DNA from: Paenibacillus aurantius
GTDB lineage: Bacteria > Bacillota > Bacilli > Paenibacillales > NBRC-103111
Reading direction: 5' to 3'
DNA length: 64,000 bases
NCBI RefSeq assembly: GCF_032268605.1
Contig: NZ_CP130318.1
Coordinates: forward strand, 1,643,001-1,707,000
Shown here: piece after piece, positions 1-9,509 of the stretch
Numbering within the stretch: the stretch's first letter is position 1
How the letters are laid out: the number at the start of each line of letters is the position of its first letter
Translations under genes and position numbers: made by a program
Notes under the pieces: generated by a model
What the model saw: the letters and a program-made list of their open reading frames with translations, nothing else
Databases searched by the model: none
What the model was told of the DNA's origin: nothing

Positions 1-1
1 C

Positions 2-529
<528 letters not shown>

Positions 530-608
530 GCGCGCGCCCGCTAAGGGCTGGCCAGGCTTTTTGGCAAATCGTTCCTTCCGTTTCAAACGATTTTCGTTCC
601 AAGAACCT

Positions 609-648
609 CAAAACCGTTCGTTCCTTTAGGGGATCGGGCGGTTTTTTT
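609..648 (+). terminator. possible terminator after hemB
   Basis: AAACCG (611-616) can pair with CGGTTT (639-644), followed by a run of seven T. The 22-base loop is long but partly self-complementary, so this is only a moderate candidate. Confidence 0.4.
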
Positions 649-686
649 GATTGGGGAGCCGATTCAAGGAGAGCAGTTCGTCCGGC

Positions 687-1526
687 TTAGGGGATCAGGA
701 GACGTTTTTCTCGCTTGCGGTAATGGAGAGGGGTCACCCCGTAGCGGGCCTTGAAAAGGGTATGAAAGTAAGCGGGGTTGTCAAAGCCCGCTTCCCCGGC
801 TGTCTCCAGCACGCTCCGGTCCGTGTGGCGTAGCAGATTGGCGGCATAGGCGAGCCGCCTTTCGTTAATCCACTCCGAAGGGGAACACCCGAACGTCTTC
901 TTGAAGCGCCGGCAGACGTGTTCATAGGAGCAGGGGGAGAGCTCCCGCAGCCGGGGGATGCCCGCGACAAAATGCTCCCGCTCGCTCATCGTTCCGACCA
1001 GCCGCTCAAACCAGTCCTCGGGCTCCTCCGGACGGAGGAAATGCTGATGGAGAAGCTCGGCAATGAGGGAACGGGCCAGCAGGCGAATCTCTTCCTTGCG
1101 GGAGGAGGGGATTTCCGTCAAGAGCTCCAGCCGGCGGATAAGCTTCTTCCGGCTGACATCATCGAGCCGCCGGGAAGGAGGCAGCGGGGAGGTGAGCAAG
1201 GGATGAGCCGCCAGATCCAGTCCCAGGTAGACGAACAGGTCGGCCACCATTTTGCGGGAGAACGCCAGGTTAACGAGCCGGGAGGGGGCATCTCCGGCGC
1301 TTTCATAGGTATGCACATCCGAAGGGCGGATGAACACCAGCTCCCCCTCGGCAAGCGGCAGGATCTTGTCTTGGATGCGATGGAGGAGCCTGCCCTCCGC
1401 CATGAGGAACAGCTCGAAGTATTCATGGGTATGAGGGGTTCCGGATAAATACAGAAGGGTATCGTGCCAAGCGAAATGGACTCCTGTACGCGGATCAAGC
1501 ATCTGGCTTTCGGTCAAAAGAAGCAT
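687..1526 (-). CDS. AraC-family transcriptional regulator with N-terminal cupin
   Basis: A 279-residue regulator. The N-terminal half is a cupin sensor (HTHEYFELF and GELVFIRPSDVH segments, about residues 30-75), close in style to the ChbR group. The last ~100 residues carry two helix-turn-helix motifs typical of AraC/XylS proteins (SYEHVCRRFKKTFG, then FDNPAYFHTLFKARYGVTP). On the minus strand AGGAGG lies 7 bases before the ATG. It diverges from the isomerase and dehydrogenase genes at 1683-3547, so the simplest inference is that it controls those two genes in response to a sugar. The ligand cannot be read from the sequence. Confidence 0.9.
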   Translation of the reverse strand: MLLLTESQMLDPRTGVHFAWHDTLLYLSGTPHTHEYFELFLMAEGRLLHRIQDKILPLAEGELVFIRPSDVHTYESAGDAPSRLVNLAFSRKMVADLFVYLGLDLAAHPLLTSPLPPSRRLDDVSRKKLIRRLELLTEIPSSRKEEIRLLARSLIAELLHQHFLRPEEPEDWFERLVGTMSEREHFVAGIPRLRELSPCSYEHVCRRFKKTFGCSPSEWINERRLAYAANLLRHTDRSVLETAGEAGFDNPAYFHTLFKARYGVTPLHYRKREKRLLIP

Positions 1527-1682
1527 AGGTCTGCCTCCTGAAAGATCAACATAGTGAAGGTTTTGGTCAAGGAACCGAACGAAATGTCTCCTGGTTTTCT
1601 ATATGATTATAAGGGAGAAAGGCCTTTTATAAAATAAGGTGAGGTCACCATATTGATTTTTTGATGAGAGGACGGTGCAGCG

Positions 1683-2477
1683 GTGAAGATCGCGATGATC
1701 AGCGCCAATTATTTCGGGAGAGCTACGGGGTACCGGACCAGCATGGACGAGTGGGGAGCGGCGGAGCGAAGGGTCATCGAACGGGCGAGCCTCGAGGAGT
1801 TCGACCGGATCTGCGGGGATATCGCCGGAGCGGGATTCCGGCATATGGAGCTTTGGATGGCCCATGCTTTTCCTAAATTCATGACTCCCTTTCTTGCCGA
1901 GGAAATGAAGGCGGTATGGGAGAGGCACGAGCTGGAGGTCATCGGGTATTCGTGCTCGCTAGGGGACCCTGTTAAATGGCCGCGCTGGACGCGGCTGTGC
2001 TTTGAAGCCTGTCACATGCTCGGAATCAAGCAGATCGCGAGCGGGTTGTCCCCGGAGGGGGCATCCGCCGTTTACGGACTATGCCAAGAATACGGCATCC
2101 GGGTTGTCGTGGAGAACCATCCCGAGAAGCATCCCGAAGAGATCCAGCGGGTCATCGGGGATTACGGGGATTGGCTGGGGGCTTGTGTGGATACCGGTTG
2201 GTTCGCTACCCAAGGCTTTCCGGCACCGGAAGCCATCCGGCAGCTGAAGGGTCAGCTTATGCACGTGCACCTGAAGGACGTGCGGGAGCAGGGGACGCAT
2301 CATTCTGTGCCGCTCCGCCAAGGGGTGGCGGACATAGCCGGCTGCGTGGACGCGTTGAGGGAAATCGGCTACGAGGGGACAGTCTCTATTGAGCAGGAAT
2401 CCGGTGACCATGATCCTACGGAGGATTGCGCAGAAGGGCTTCGCTGGCTGAAGCAGGAGCTGGAACTTGAGCCCTAA
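1683..2477 (+). CDS. sugar phosphate isomerase/epimerase-like TIM-barrel protein
   Basis: A 264-residue protein of the xylose-isomerase-like TIM-barrel superfamily (AP-endonuclease-2 fold; IolE/IolH/hydroxypyruvate-isomerase relatives). Supporting segments are VVENHPEKHPEE (metal-ligand Glu and His), GACVDTGWFATQG, MHVHLKDVREQG and the C-terminal VSIEQESGDHDP. These are the strand ends that bind a divalent metal in this fold. The start is GTG with AGAGG about 11 bases upstream. The gene is followed after 86 bases by a Gfo/Idh/MocA dehydrogenase, a pairing common in inositol, allulose and other sugar catabolic cassettes. The substrate is unknown. Confidence 0.85.
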   Translation: MKIAMISANYFGRATGYRTSMDEWGAAERRVIERASLEEFDRICGDIAGAGFRHMELWMAHAFPKFMTPFLAEEMKAVWERHELEVIGYSCSLGDPVKWPRWTRLCFEACHMLGIKQIASGLSPEGASAVYGLCQEYGIRVVVENHPEKHPEEIQRVIGDYGDWLGACVDTGWFATQGFPAPEAIRQLKGQLMHVHLKDVREQGTHHSVPLRQGVADIAGCVDALREIGYEGTVSIEQESGDHDPTEDCAEGLRWLKQELELEP

Positions 2478-2563
2478 GGAAGCCCTGACCGGGATGGAAC
2501 CCGGTTCGGAATCAAACCGGCACGCAGGAACGACGGATACTAACGGAAAAGGGGTTAGCAATC

Positions 2564-3547
2564 ATGGTACGTATCGCAATAGTAGGAACGGGTTGGCAGG
2601 GACAAGGCCTGATGAGCAGCCTGAAGGCAATCGAGGGGATGGAGCTTGTGGGAGCCTGCGACCTGAATGCCGATATGCTGGCCAAAGTCGTCACCAAGTT
2701 CTCCGTTCCCGGTTATGCCGATTATGGACGCATGCTGGACGAAACCAAGCCGGATGGGGTATTGATCTGCACCCATCCCCAGCACCGGTACGAGCTGGTT
2801 AAAGAAGCCGCCATGCGGGGCATTCCGTGCTTCATCGAGAAGCCTCCGGCCCGCGACCTGGAAGGAGCGCGACGGATCAGCGACGTTCTGGAGGAATACG
2901 GCGTGATGAACAGTGTAGGCTTCATGTACCGCTACAGCACGGCACTGCAGAAGGCCAAGGAGCTGATCGCCGGCCGACGGGTCGCACTGGTCCGCAGCTG
3001 CATGCTGGACGGCCTTGCCATCCGGCCGGATTCGCCTCGATGGTTCTTTGATAAAGAACGGTCGGGCGGTCCGGTTTTCGATCAGGCGATCCACATGCTG
3101 GATCTGTCCCGTTATTTATTTGGGGATATCGAGGCCGCCGCCGGGTTTCAGGGAAATCGGACGGTCCCCAAAGGGGAGGACTTCACCGTGGAGGACAGCG
3201 CCTCCCTTACCCTTCGATACCGGAACGGGATCATGCAGAGCCACACCCATTCTTGGGCCTACAACGGTTTCCGGATGCAGCTGGAGCTCGTGTCCGACGA
3301 GCTTGACCTTATGCTCGATCTCGGCAAGGGGACGCTGACGGGAACGGCGGGAGGTGAGCCGGTGGCCTACGAAAGCCAGGACGCCCTTTACCGGCTGGAG
3401 CTGGAGGCTTTCGGCCGGGCCATTCGCGAGGGAAATCCCGCCTGGATCCGTTCCACCTACGCGGACAGCGTCCGCTCACTGGCCGTCGCCCTTTCGGCCG
3501 TCCAGGCACTGGAAAACGGGCAGGTTGCGTACGTGGAGGAAGAGTAG
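2564..3547 (+). CDS. Gfo/Idh/MocA-family NAD(P)-dependent oxidoreductase
   Basis: A 327-residue dehydrogenase. The N-terminal Rossmann fold begins VRIAIVGTGWQGQG (residues 2-15). The family's EKPPA motif lies near residue 92 and supplies the active-site lysine. The catalytic-domain segment FDQAIHMLDLSRYLFG carries the Asp/His pair expected at the active site. Such enzymes oxidise a sugar, inositol or sugar-derivative hydroxyl with NAD(P). It is probably co-transcribed with the upstream TIM-barrel gene and ends at a strong terminator. AAAAGGGG precedes the ATG. The exact substrate cannot be assigned. Confidence 0.9.
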   Translation: MVRIAIVGTGWQGQGLMSSLKAIEGMELVGACDLNADMLAKVVTKFSVPGYADYGRMLDETKPDGVLICTHPQHRYELVKEAAMRGIPCFIEKPPARDLEGARRISDVLEEYGVMNSVGFMYRYSTALQKAKELIAGRRVALVRSCMLDGLAIRPDSPRWFFDKERSGGPVFDQAIHMLDLSRYLFGDIEAAAGFQGNRTVPKGEDFTVEDSASLTLRYRNGIMQSHTHSWAYNGFRMQLELVSDELDLMLDLGKGTLTGTAGGEPVAYESQDALYRLELEAFGRAIREGNPAWIRSTYADSVRSLAVALSAVQALENGQVAYVEEE

Positions 3548-3570
3548 AAGAGGCGAAGAATTCATCAAGG

Positions 3571-3601
3571 AGCCGGACCTGGCAGCAGGTCCGGCTTTTT
3601 C
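3571..3601 (+). terminator. Rho-independent terminator after the Gfo/Idh/MocA gene
   Basis: A perfect 11-bp stem (AGCCGGACCTG at 3571-3581 with its complement at 3586-3596), loop GCAG, then a T run. Confidence 0.88.
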
Positions 3602-3685
3602 TGCTGCCCGGCTTTTTGTCTGCCATTTCCCGCCAAACCTCACCCCCTTTGTCAAAGATTTGTCGGATTCTGACGTCCTCCCGAG

Positions 3686-3714
3686 TTGTTACCCGTAGGC
3701 AAATAGGGCATAAT
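3686..3714 (+). promoter_or_regulatory. sigma-A type promoter for hemEHY
   Basis: TTGTTA (3686-3691), a 17-base spacer, then CATAAT (3709-3714). It lies 68 bases before the hemE start and just after the upstream terminator, so hemEHY appears to be its own transcription unit. Confidence 0.7.
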
Positions 3715-3781
3715 TGTAAGTAGCAAACGGGAGCGTACGGAAGGGATTTCCGGCGCCGTCCCTTAGAAAAGAGGAACGCTG

Positions 3782-4843
3782 ATGGCTTACAACGATACGT
3801 TTATCCGCGCCTGCCGCAAGCAGGAGGTGGACGTGCTCCCGGTCTGGTACATGCGCCAGGCGGGAAGATATGATCCGGACTACCGCAAGATTAAAGAGAA
3901 CTACAGCCTGCTCGAAATTTGCCGGCAGCCGGAGCTCGCGGCCGAGGTTACCTTGATGCCCGTCAAGAAGCTCGGAGTGGACGCGGCTATTCTTTATTCC
4001 GATATTATGAATCCGGTTGCTTCCATCGGGATTGATTTTGATATTGTAAAGAACATCGGGCCGGTTATCGACAATCCGATCCGGACCGCAGAGGACGTCG
4101 CCCGCCTGCGCCCGATCGATGTGGAAGGGGACCTTTCCCATATTCTCGAGACCATCCGGATCCTGGACCGGGAGCTCACCGTTCCACTCATTACATTCGC
4201 CGGGGCTCCCTTTACCATTGCGAGCTACCTGATCGAGGGCCGTCCTTCCAAAAGCTATATCCGTACCAAGGAAATGATGTACGGCGAGCCGAAGGTCTGG
4301 TTCCAGCTCATGGACAAGCTGGGCGATATGGTCATCGCCTATCTGAAGGCTCAGATCCAGGCCGGGGCGAAGGCCGTCCAGCTGTTCGATTCGTGGGTTG
4401 GAGCTTTGTCCCCTTCCGATTTTCAGATGTATGTGCTTCCGACCATCGAACGGATATTCCGGGAGATTTCCCATTTGGAGCAGCCTAAAATCTACTTCCC
4501 GGGGGTAAGCTCGGGAGAGCTGCTGCCGACTTTAACCCGTCTTCAAGCGGACGTCATCGGCCTCGACTGGAGGGTCGCTATTCCGGAAGGGCGGCGCCGG
4601 ACGGACAACCGGTTTGCCGTTCAGGGCAACCTGGATCCTTACGTGCTGACGGCCCCTATGGCGCTTATCAAGGAGCAGGCCAAAGCGATCATCGACCAGG
4701 GGATCCAGAGCCCCGGGTATATTTTCAATCTTGGACACGGCTTGTTCCCGGAAGCGTCGCTCGACAAGCTGAAGGAGCTGACCGATTTCGTGCACGACTA
4801 TTCGCGGACGGCTCTTCAGGCGGCCGTTAAGGGAGGCAAGTAA
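3782..4843 (+). CDS. hemE: uroporphyrinogen III decarboxylase
   Basis: A 353-residue HemE, normal length. It removes four acetate carboxyl groups from uroporphyrinogen III to give coproporphyrinogen III. The family signature PVWYMRQAGRY (residues 20-30, with R25 and R29) and the catalytic Asp of LYSDIM (D74) are present; the second signature region reads LITFAGAPFTIASYLIEG. It is the first gene of a tight hemE-hemH-hemY operon: its stop codon abuts the hemH ATG. AAAGAGGAA lies about 7 bases before the start. Confidence 0.98.
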   Translation: MAYNDTFIRACRKQEVDVLPVWYMRQAGRYDPDYRKIKENYSLLEICRQPELAAEVTLMPVKKLGVDAAILYSDIMNPVASIGIDFDIVKNIGPVIDNPIRTAEDVARLRPIDVEGDLSHILETIRILDRELTVPLITFAGAPFTIASYLIEGRPSKSYIRTKEMMYGEPKVWFQLMDKLGDMVIAYLKAQIQAGAKAVQLFDSWVGALSPSDFQMYVLPTIERIFREISHLEQPKIYFPGVSSGELLPTLTRLQADVIGLDWRVAIPEGRRRTDNRFAVQGNLDPYVLTAPMALIKEQAKAIIDQGIQSPGYIFNLGHGLFPEASLDKLKELTDFVHDYSRTALQAAVKGGK

Positions 4844-5782
4844 ATGACGAAGAAGACGATCGGCGTTCTCGTGATGTCGTACGGCACCCCCGAAAGCCTA
4901 GATCAGGTGGAGGCTTACTACACCCATATCCGCCGGGGCAGCCCTCCCTCCGCCGAGCAGCTGAAGGAACTGACAGACCGCTATGAGGCAATCGTGGGAG
5001 GCTTTTTCCCTCTGAGGGAGAATACGAACCAGCAGGTAAGCGCCTTGGAAGAAACGCTGAACCGGGAGCACCCGGAGTATGAGTTCCGCTGCTACCAAGG
5101 ACTTAAGCATGCCAGTCCGTTCATCGAGGACGGGGTGGAGGCCATGGCGAAGGACGGCATTACGGAAGCGGTAGGCGTGGTGCTGGCCCCTCATTATTCC
5201 GTGATGAGCGTAGGCGGCTATATCAAGCGGGCGAAGGAGAAAGCGGAAGAGACCGGGCTTTCGATCCGTTTTGTTCGAAGCTACCAAACCCATCCTTCGC
5301 TTATCCAAGCCCTTACGGAGAGGGTGGAGAAGGCACTAGGCTTGTTCGAGGGGGTGCCGGCGAAGGGGATCCGGGTTCTTTTTAGCGCTCACAGCCTGCC
5401 GGAGAAGATTCTCGAGATGAACGATCCTTACCCCGAGCAGCTTTTGGAAACGGCAAAAGCCGTTGCGGAGCGGGCGGGTGTGGAGGCATGGCAGTTCGCC
5501 TGGCAGAGCGCGGGGCGGACGGCAACCCCATGGCTAGGACCGGACATTCTCGACGTGCTGGAGACGCTGAAGCGGGAGGAAGCCGTGGAGAACGTGCTGG
5601 TGTGCCCGGTCGGGTTTGTTTCCGATCATCTGGAGGTTCTGTACGACCTGGATATCGAGGCAAAGCGGAAAGCCGCTGAGCTTGGCATTCATCTCGAGCG
5701 GACGGAGTCGCTTAATACCGACCCGCTGTACATGCATACCCTTAGCGATGTGGTGGCGGCGGAAGTGGAGAGGAAGGGATAG
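4844..5782 (+). CDS. hemH: coproporphyrin III ferrochelatase
   Basis: A 312-residue ferrochelatase (HemH, also called CpfC) of the Gram-positive monomeric type. The catalytic His is H183 in FSAHSLPEK and the partner Glu is E264 in SDHLEVLYDLD, the same numbers as in the B. subtilis enzyme. In Firmicutes this enzyme inserts iron into coproporphyrin III rather than protoporphyrin IX, and the neighbour hemY fits that route. The ATG follows the hemE stop directly, with GGGAGG inside the end of hemE serving as ribosome site, so translation is probably coupled. Confidence 0.97.
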   Translation: MTKKTIGVLVMSYGTPESLDQVEAYYTHIRRGSPPSAEQLKELTDRYEAIVGGFFPLRENTNQQVSALEETLNREHPEYEFRCYQGLKHASPFIEDGVEAMAKDGITEAVGVVLAPHYSVMSVGGYIKRAKEKAEETGLSIRFVRSYQTHPSLIQALTERVEKALGLFEGVPAKGIRVLFSAHSLPEKILEMNDPYPEQLLETAKAVAERAGVEAWQFAWQSAGRTATPWLGPDILDVLETLKREEAVENVLVCPVGFVSDHLEVLYDLDIEAKRKAAELGIHLERTESLNTDPLYMHTLSDVVAAEVERKG

Positions 5783-5784
5783 TC

Positions 5785-7242
5785 ATGCAGGAAGCTGCCC
5801 GTAAGGTTATGATCATCGGGGGAGGCATCACGGGATTAAGCGCCGCTTTCTATGTGCAGAAGCTGTTTAAGGAGAAGGGCGTTCCCGTGGAGATCACCCT
5901 GGTGGAGAAGAGCGGCAAATGGGGAGGACGCATCGAGACGCTTCGCCGGGACGGCTTCGTGCTCGAGAAAGGGCCGGATTCCTTTCTGGCCCGCAAGCTC
6001 CCGATCATTGAATTGTCTCGGGATCTCGGGATCGAGAACGAGCTGGTGGGCCAAGGCGCCAAGGGCAAGCGTTCGTATATTCTTCATCACGGCAAGCTTC
6101 ATCCGATGCCCGCCGGCATGGTGCTGGCCATTCCTACCGATCTGACCGCTTTTATGGAGACCGGCCTCGTTTCCCCGGAAGGCAAAGCAAGGGCGCTGGA
6201 GGATTTGACCCTTCCCAAAAGCGAGGATCCGGGCGACGAATCGCTCGGACATTTTCTCTCGCGGCGGCTTGGGCCGGAAGTGCTCGAGAACATTGCCGAG
6301 CCGCTTCTTGCCGGCATCTACGCAGGCGATACGTATGCCTTGAGTCTGCAGGCGACCTTCCCGCAGTTCAAGGACGCGGAGCAGAAGTATGGAAGCCTCA
6401 TCCAGGGCATGCAGGAAAGCCGCAAAGCTTCCGCCGCCTCGGCCGGGAGCCAGGAGGCGATTCCGGAGGCGGCGAGGGGAAGCATGTTCCTCTCGTACCG
6501 GAATGGACTTCAATCGCTGGTGGATGCTCTTCTTGAAGCCCTCCAGGGAGTGAAACGCCTGGCCGCCGCGGCGGTGAAGGTGGATCGGACGGAAAGCGGC
6601 TCCCGGGTTACGATGGAGAACGGAGAGGTGTACGAGACGGACAGCCTGATTCTGGCGCTGCCGAATTACACGATGGCGGAGCTGCTTCCGGAGCTCCCCG
6701 CCGTCCAGCGGCTGGGCCAGGTGGACTATATCTCGGTGGCCAACGTTATCCTGGCTTACAACGCGGAGGAGATCGAGACGTCCTTCGACGGCTCCGGCTT
6801 CGTCATTCCGCGCAAGGAGGGCCGCTTCATCACGGCTTGCACGTGGACCTCTACGAAGTGGTCCCATATCGCTCCGCCGGATAAAGTCGTTCTGCGCTGC
6901 TATGTCGGAAGATCCGGCGAGGAAGGCTGGACCGGCATGACCGACGAGGAGATCGTCCGGAAGGTGAAGCAGGAGGTCCGGGAGCTGATGGGGATCGAGG
7001 CGGAGCCGCTCTTCCATGAGATCAACCGCCTGTACCGCTCCATGCCCCAGTATCCCGTCGGTCATCTGGATCAGATCCGGGAGGCCCGGAAGGAGCTTCA
7101 GGAGAAGCATCCCGGCGTTTTCGTCACCGGCTCTGGCTTTCATGGAGTGGGGCTGCCCGATTGCATCCGGCAGGGACGAGAGGCGGCTGAGGAATGTCTG
7201 CTTCATTTGGCGGGAACCGGCACGCCGGGTCGACGCTGTTAA
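5785..7242 (+). CDS. hemY: coproporphyrinogen III oxidase, oxygen-dependent FAD type
   Basis: A 485-residue FAD enzyme of the HemY/CgoX type. It oxidises coproporphyrinogen III to coproporphyrin III, the step before HemH in the Gram-positive pathway. The dinucleotide-binding motif is IIGGGITGLSAAF near the N-terminus, followed by EKSGKWGGRI; the C-terminal flavin segment is VFVTGSGFHGVGLPDCI. The start lies 2 bases after the hemH stop with AAGGGA upstream. Length is typical (about 470). Once called protoporphyrinogen oxidase, it is now assigned to the copro route in Firmicutes. Confidence 0.95.
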   Translation: MQEAARKVMIIGGGITGLSAAFYVQKLFKEKGVPVEITLVEKSGKWGGRIETLRRDGFVLEKGPDSFLARKLPIIELSRDLGIENELVGQGAKGKRSYILHHGKLHPMPAGMVLAIPTDLTAFMETGLVSPEGKARALEDLTLPKSEDPGDESLGHFLSRRLGPEVLENIAEPLLAGIYAGDTYALSLQATFPQFKDAEQKYGSLIQGMQESRKASAASAGSQEAIPEAARGSMFLSYRNGLQSLVDALLEALQGVKRLAAAAVKVDRTESGSRVTMENGEVYETDSLILALPNYTMAELLPELPAVQRLGQVDYISVANVILAYNAEEIETSFDGSGFVIPRKEGRFITACTWTSTKWSHIAPPDKVVLRCYVGRSGEEGWTGMTDEEIVRKVKQEVRELMGIEAEPLFHEINRLYRSMPQYPVGHLDQIREARKELQEKHPGVFVTGSGFHGVGLPDCIRQGREAAEECLLHLAGTGTPGRRC

Positions 7243-7282
7243 CGCATAAACCAAATTTCATAGAGTAAGGCAGGTGGCTCAC

Positions 7283-8581
7283 ATGACGCAATCAGGCAGC
7301 CGGAGGGACAGCCGGTCCCGCGAAGCTTTCGAGGAGGCCAAGAAGGTCATCCCCGGCGGGGTGAACAGCCCGGTCCGGGCATTTAAATCCGTAGGACTGA
7401 CGCCGGTATTTGCGGAACGCGGGCAGGGCAGCAAAGTATACGACATCGACGGCAACGAGTTTATCGACTATATCGGCTCTTGGGGGCCGCTCATTATGGG
7501 GCATGCCCATCCGGAGGTCGTCGAGGCGCTGAAGAAGACGGCCGAGCGGGGAACGAGCTTCGGGATGCCGACCGAGCTCGAAACGGTGATGGCCCGGCTC
7601 GTCTGCGAGCGTGTGCCGTCGCTCGATATCGTCCGGATGGTGAACAGCGGAACGGAAGCGACCATGAGCGCCCTGCGGCTCGCCCGCGGCTATACGGGCC
7701 GCAGCAAGATCGTAAAGTTTGAGGGAAGCTACCACGGCCATGCGGACTCCCTGCTGATCAAAGCGGGCTCGGGAGTGGCGACTCTCGGTCTTCCGGACAG
7801 CCCGGGGGTACCGGAGGGGGTGGCCGTCAACACAATTACCGTCCCGTATAATGATCTGGATTCGGTCAAGCTGGCTTTTGAGAAGTTCGGCGAAGAGATC
7901 GCCGCGATTATCGTGGAGCCGGTAGCGGGCAACATGGGCGTCGTTCCACCGGCGGAAGGGTTCCTGCAAGGGCTCCGCGACGTAACGTCCCGCTATGGCA
8001 GCCTGCTCATCTTCGACGAGGTGATGACCGGTTTCCGCGTGGACTACCACTGCGCCCAAGGGCTTTACGGCATTACGCCGGACTTGACCTGCCTAGGCAA
8101 GGTCATCGGCGGGGGGCTGCCGGTCGGGGCTTACGGCGGACGCCGCGAGATCATGGAGCAGATCGCCCCGAGCGGACCGATCTACCAGGCGGGCACGCTG
8201 TCCGGCAACCCGCTTGCCATGGCTGCGGGCTTTACGACGCTGAGCCTGCTGACCCCGGCGGTGTACGAGGAGCTGGAGCGCAAGGCGGCCCGGCTCGAGG
8301 AAGGTTTCCGCCGCAACGCAGAGGAGGCCGGGGTGGCCAGAACGATCAACCGCGTGGGCTCCATGGTGTGCCCGTTCTTCACGGCGGAGAAGGTTGTGAA
8401 CTACGAGACGGCCAAAACCTCCGATCTGGGTCGGTTTACCCGTTATTTCTCCCGCTTGCTCGACCTCGGCATCGTGATCGCGCCTTCCCAGTTTGAAGGC
8501 ATGTTTGTATCCGCGGCGCACAGTGATGAGGATATCGAAGTGACGATAGCCGCGAACCGCGAGGCTCTCCAAGGACTGTAA
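7283..8581 (+). CDS. hemL: glutamate-1-semialdehyde 2,1-aminomutase
   Basis: A 432-residue PLP enzyme that makes 5-aminolevulinate from glutamate-1-semialdehyde. The PLP lysine is in [34 protein letters not shown] and FDEVMTGFR are class-III aminotransferase cofactor motifs. The ATG at 7283 is preferred over an in-frame GTG at 7274 because AAGGCAGG sits about 8 bases before the ATG and would overlap the GTG. It follows hemY by 40 bases and may belong to the same transcript. It acts at the start of the pathway, far upstream of hemEHY in reaction order. Confidence 0.97.
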   Translation: MTQSGSRRDSRSREAFEEAKKVIPGGVNSPVRAFKSVGLTPVFAERGQGSKVYDIDGNEFIDYIGSWGPLIMGHAHPEVVEALKKTAERGTSFGMPTELETVMARLVCERVPSLDIVRMVNSGTEATMSALRLARGYTGRSKIVKFEGSYHGHADSLLIKAGSGVATLGLPDSPGVPEGVAVNTITVPYNDLDSVKLAFEKFGEEIAAIIVEPVAGNMGVVPPAEGFLQGLRDVTSRYGSLLIFDEVMTGFRVDYHCAQGLYGITPDLTCLGKVIGGGLPVGAYGGRREIMEQIAPSGPIYQAGTLSGNPLAMAAGFTTLSLLTPAVYEELERKAARLEEGFRRNAEEAGVARTINRVGSMVCPFFTAEKVVNYETAKTSDLGRFTRYFSRLLDLGIVIAPSQFEGMFVSAAHSDEDIEVTIAANREALQGL

Positions 8582-8602
8582 GGCCCATCCTCCGGAAACA
8601 GG

Positions 8603-8630
8603 AAAAGCCTGGGGCTCCTCAGGCTTTTTT
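8603..8630 (+). terminator. Rho-independent terminator after hemL
   Basis: AAAAGCCTG pairs with CAGGCTTTT around an 8-base loop, followed by T residues. Confidence 0.85.
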
Positions 8631-8686
8631 CTATGCTCTTTCCCATAAGGGGCCGACAGCCTCCAGAAGGCACCCCGTCCTCCGGT

Positions 8687-8715
8687 TTGCTATTGAGGCT
8701 CAGCTATGGTAATAT
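8687..8715 (+). promoter_or_regulatory. candidate promoter of the cold-shock gene
   Basis: TTGCTA (8687-8692), a 17-base spacer, then TAATAT (8710-8715). It would give an untranslated leader of about 130 bases, and long leaders are characteristic of cold-shock mRNAs. The -10 match is only partial. Confidence 0.4.
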
Positions 8716-8850
8716 GGATTTACAAGCAAATTTAAACCTTGAAGTCACATAGGATAAAGGTTCTCATTTGTTAGGGGATAGCCTTTTGTCCTGATGTGAT
8801 TTTTGTTTTTTAAGGTAATGGGTTTGACAATGAATAGGAGGCAACAAACA

Positions 8851-9054
8851 ATGGAAACAGGAACAGTGAAATGGTTTAACGCAGAGAAAGGCTTCGGCTT
8901 TATCGAAAGAGAAGGCGGAGACGACGTTTTCGTTCATTTCTCGGCTATCCAAGGCGAAGGCTTCAAGTCCCTGGACGAAGGCCAGCGCGTGGAATTCCAA
9001 GTGGTTCAAGGAAACCGTGGACCGCAAGCCGAAAATGTAGTTAAAGTATACTAA
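8851..9054 (+). CDS. cold-shock protein (CspA/CspB family)
   Basis: A 67-residue OB-fold RNA/single-stranded-DNA chaperone. It begins [18 protein letters not shown] and contains both nucleic-acid-binding motifs, KGFGFI (RNP1-like) and DVFVHFSAI (RNP2-like). The ATG at 8851 was chosen over upstream in-frame starts because AGGAGG (8836-8841) is 9 bases before it and the length then matches the 66-67 residue family. It has its own long leader and a strong terminator, so it is probably monocistronic. Confidence 0.97.
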   Translation: METGTVKWFNAEKGFGFIEREGGDDVFVHFSAIQGEGFKSLDEGQRVEFQVVQGNRGPQAENVVKVY

Positions 9055-9069
9055 AACAAGCTTAATCGC

Positions 9070-9106
9070 AAGGCTGCTCTATCCTCTTGGTGGAGCAGCT
9101 TTTTTC
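9070..9106 (+). terminator. Rho-independent terminator after the cold-shock gene
   Basis: GCTGCTCT (9073-9080) pairs with GGAGCAGC (9092-9099), followed by six T. Confidence 0.87.
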
Positions 9107-9136
9107 TTATTCAGGGGATCATAAGGAGGGCTTGTT

Positions 9137-9346
9137 ATGTATAACAAACGAATTCCGCTGGAGGATCTTCCGCATGAAGAAACCAAGGTATGGACTTGCC
9201 GGGATGAAAACTGCAAAGGATGGATCCGGGATAATTTTGCTTTCGAGCATGTCCCGTCATGCCCCTTGTGCCATTCCGCTATGGTGAGCAGTGTGAAACG
9301 GCTGCCTTCGGTGGCTAACAGCAGCAAGGGCCAGAAAACCAGGTAA
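9137..9346 (+). CDS. YdjO-like cold-inducible zinc-ribbon protein
   Basis: A 69-residue protein with a WTCRDENCKGW ... CPLC pattern: four cysteines that could hold one zinc ion. This layout matches the YdjO family of Bacilli, which are small cold-induced proteins of unknown role. AAGGAGGG (9123-9130) is 6 bases before the ATG. It follows a cold-shock gene but is separated from it by a terminator, so any co-regulation would need read-through or a separate promoter. Function is not established. Confidence 0.8.
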   Translation: MYNKRIPLEDLPHEETKVWTCRDENCKGWIRDNFAFEHVPSCPLCHSAMVSSVKRLPSVANSSKGQKTR

Positions 9347-9460
9347 GGGCGGAAAACTCGAAACTCCTTCTTCTTGTGGATTTACAAAATGACAGGAAGC
9401 AGGGGCGGAGCCTTTCCTGACGCCGCGGCGGATAAGCCGGCGGCCGTTATGTCGTTGATC

Positions 9461-9500
9461 AAAAAGGGAGATGCCAGCTAGACCGGGCATCTCCTTTTTT
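9461..9500. terminator. bidirectional terminator
   Basis: A 14-bp stem with a single bulged G (9461-9475 with 9486-9500) is flanked by an A run on the left and a T run on the right. It can therefore stop both the ydjO-like gene (plus) and the permease operon (minus). Confidence 0.8.
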
Positions 9501-9509
9501 GGCTTGCGC

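Noticed and set aside
5836-7254. A 472-codon open frame on the minus strand across hemY
   Set aside because: It is the mirror of a well-identified gene in GC-rich DNA; the translation has no recognisable domain and no ribosome site.
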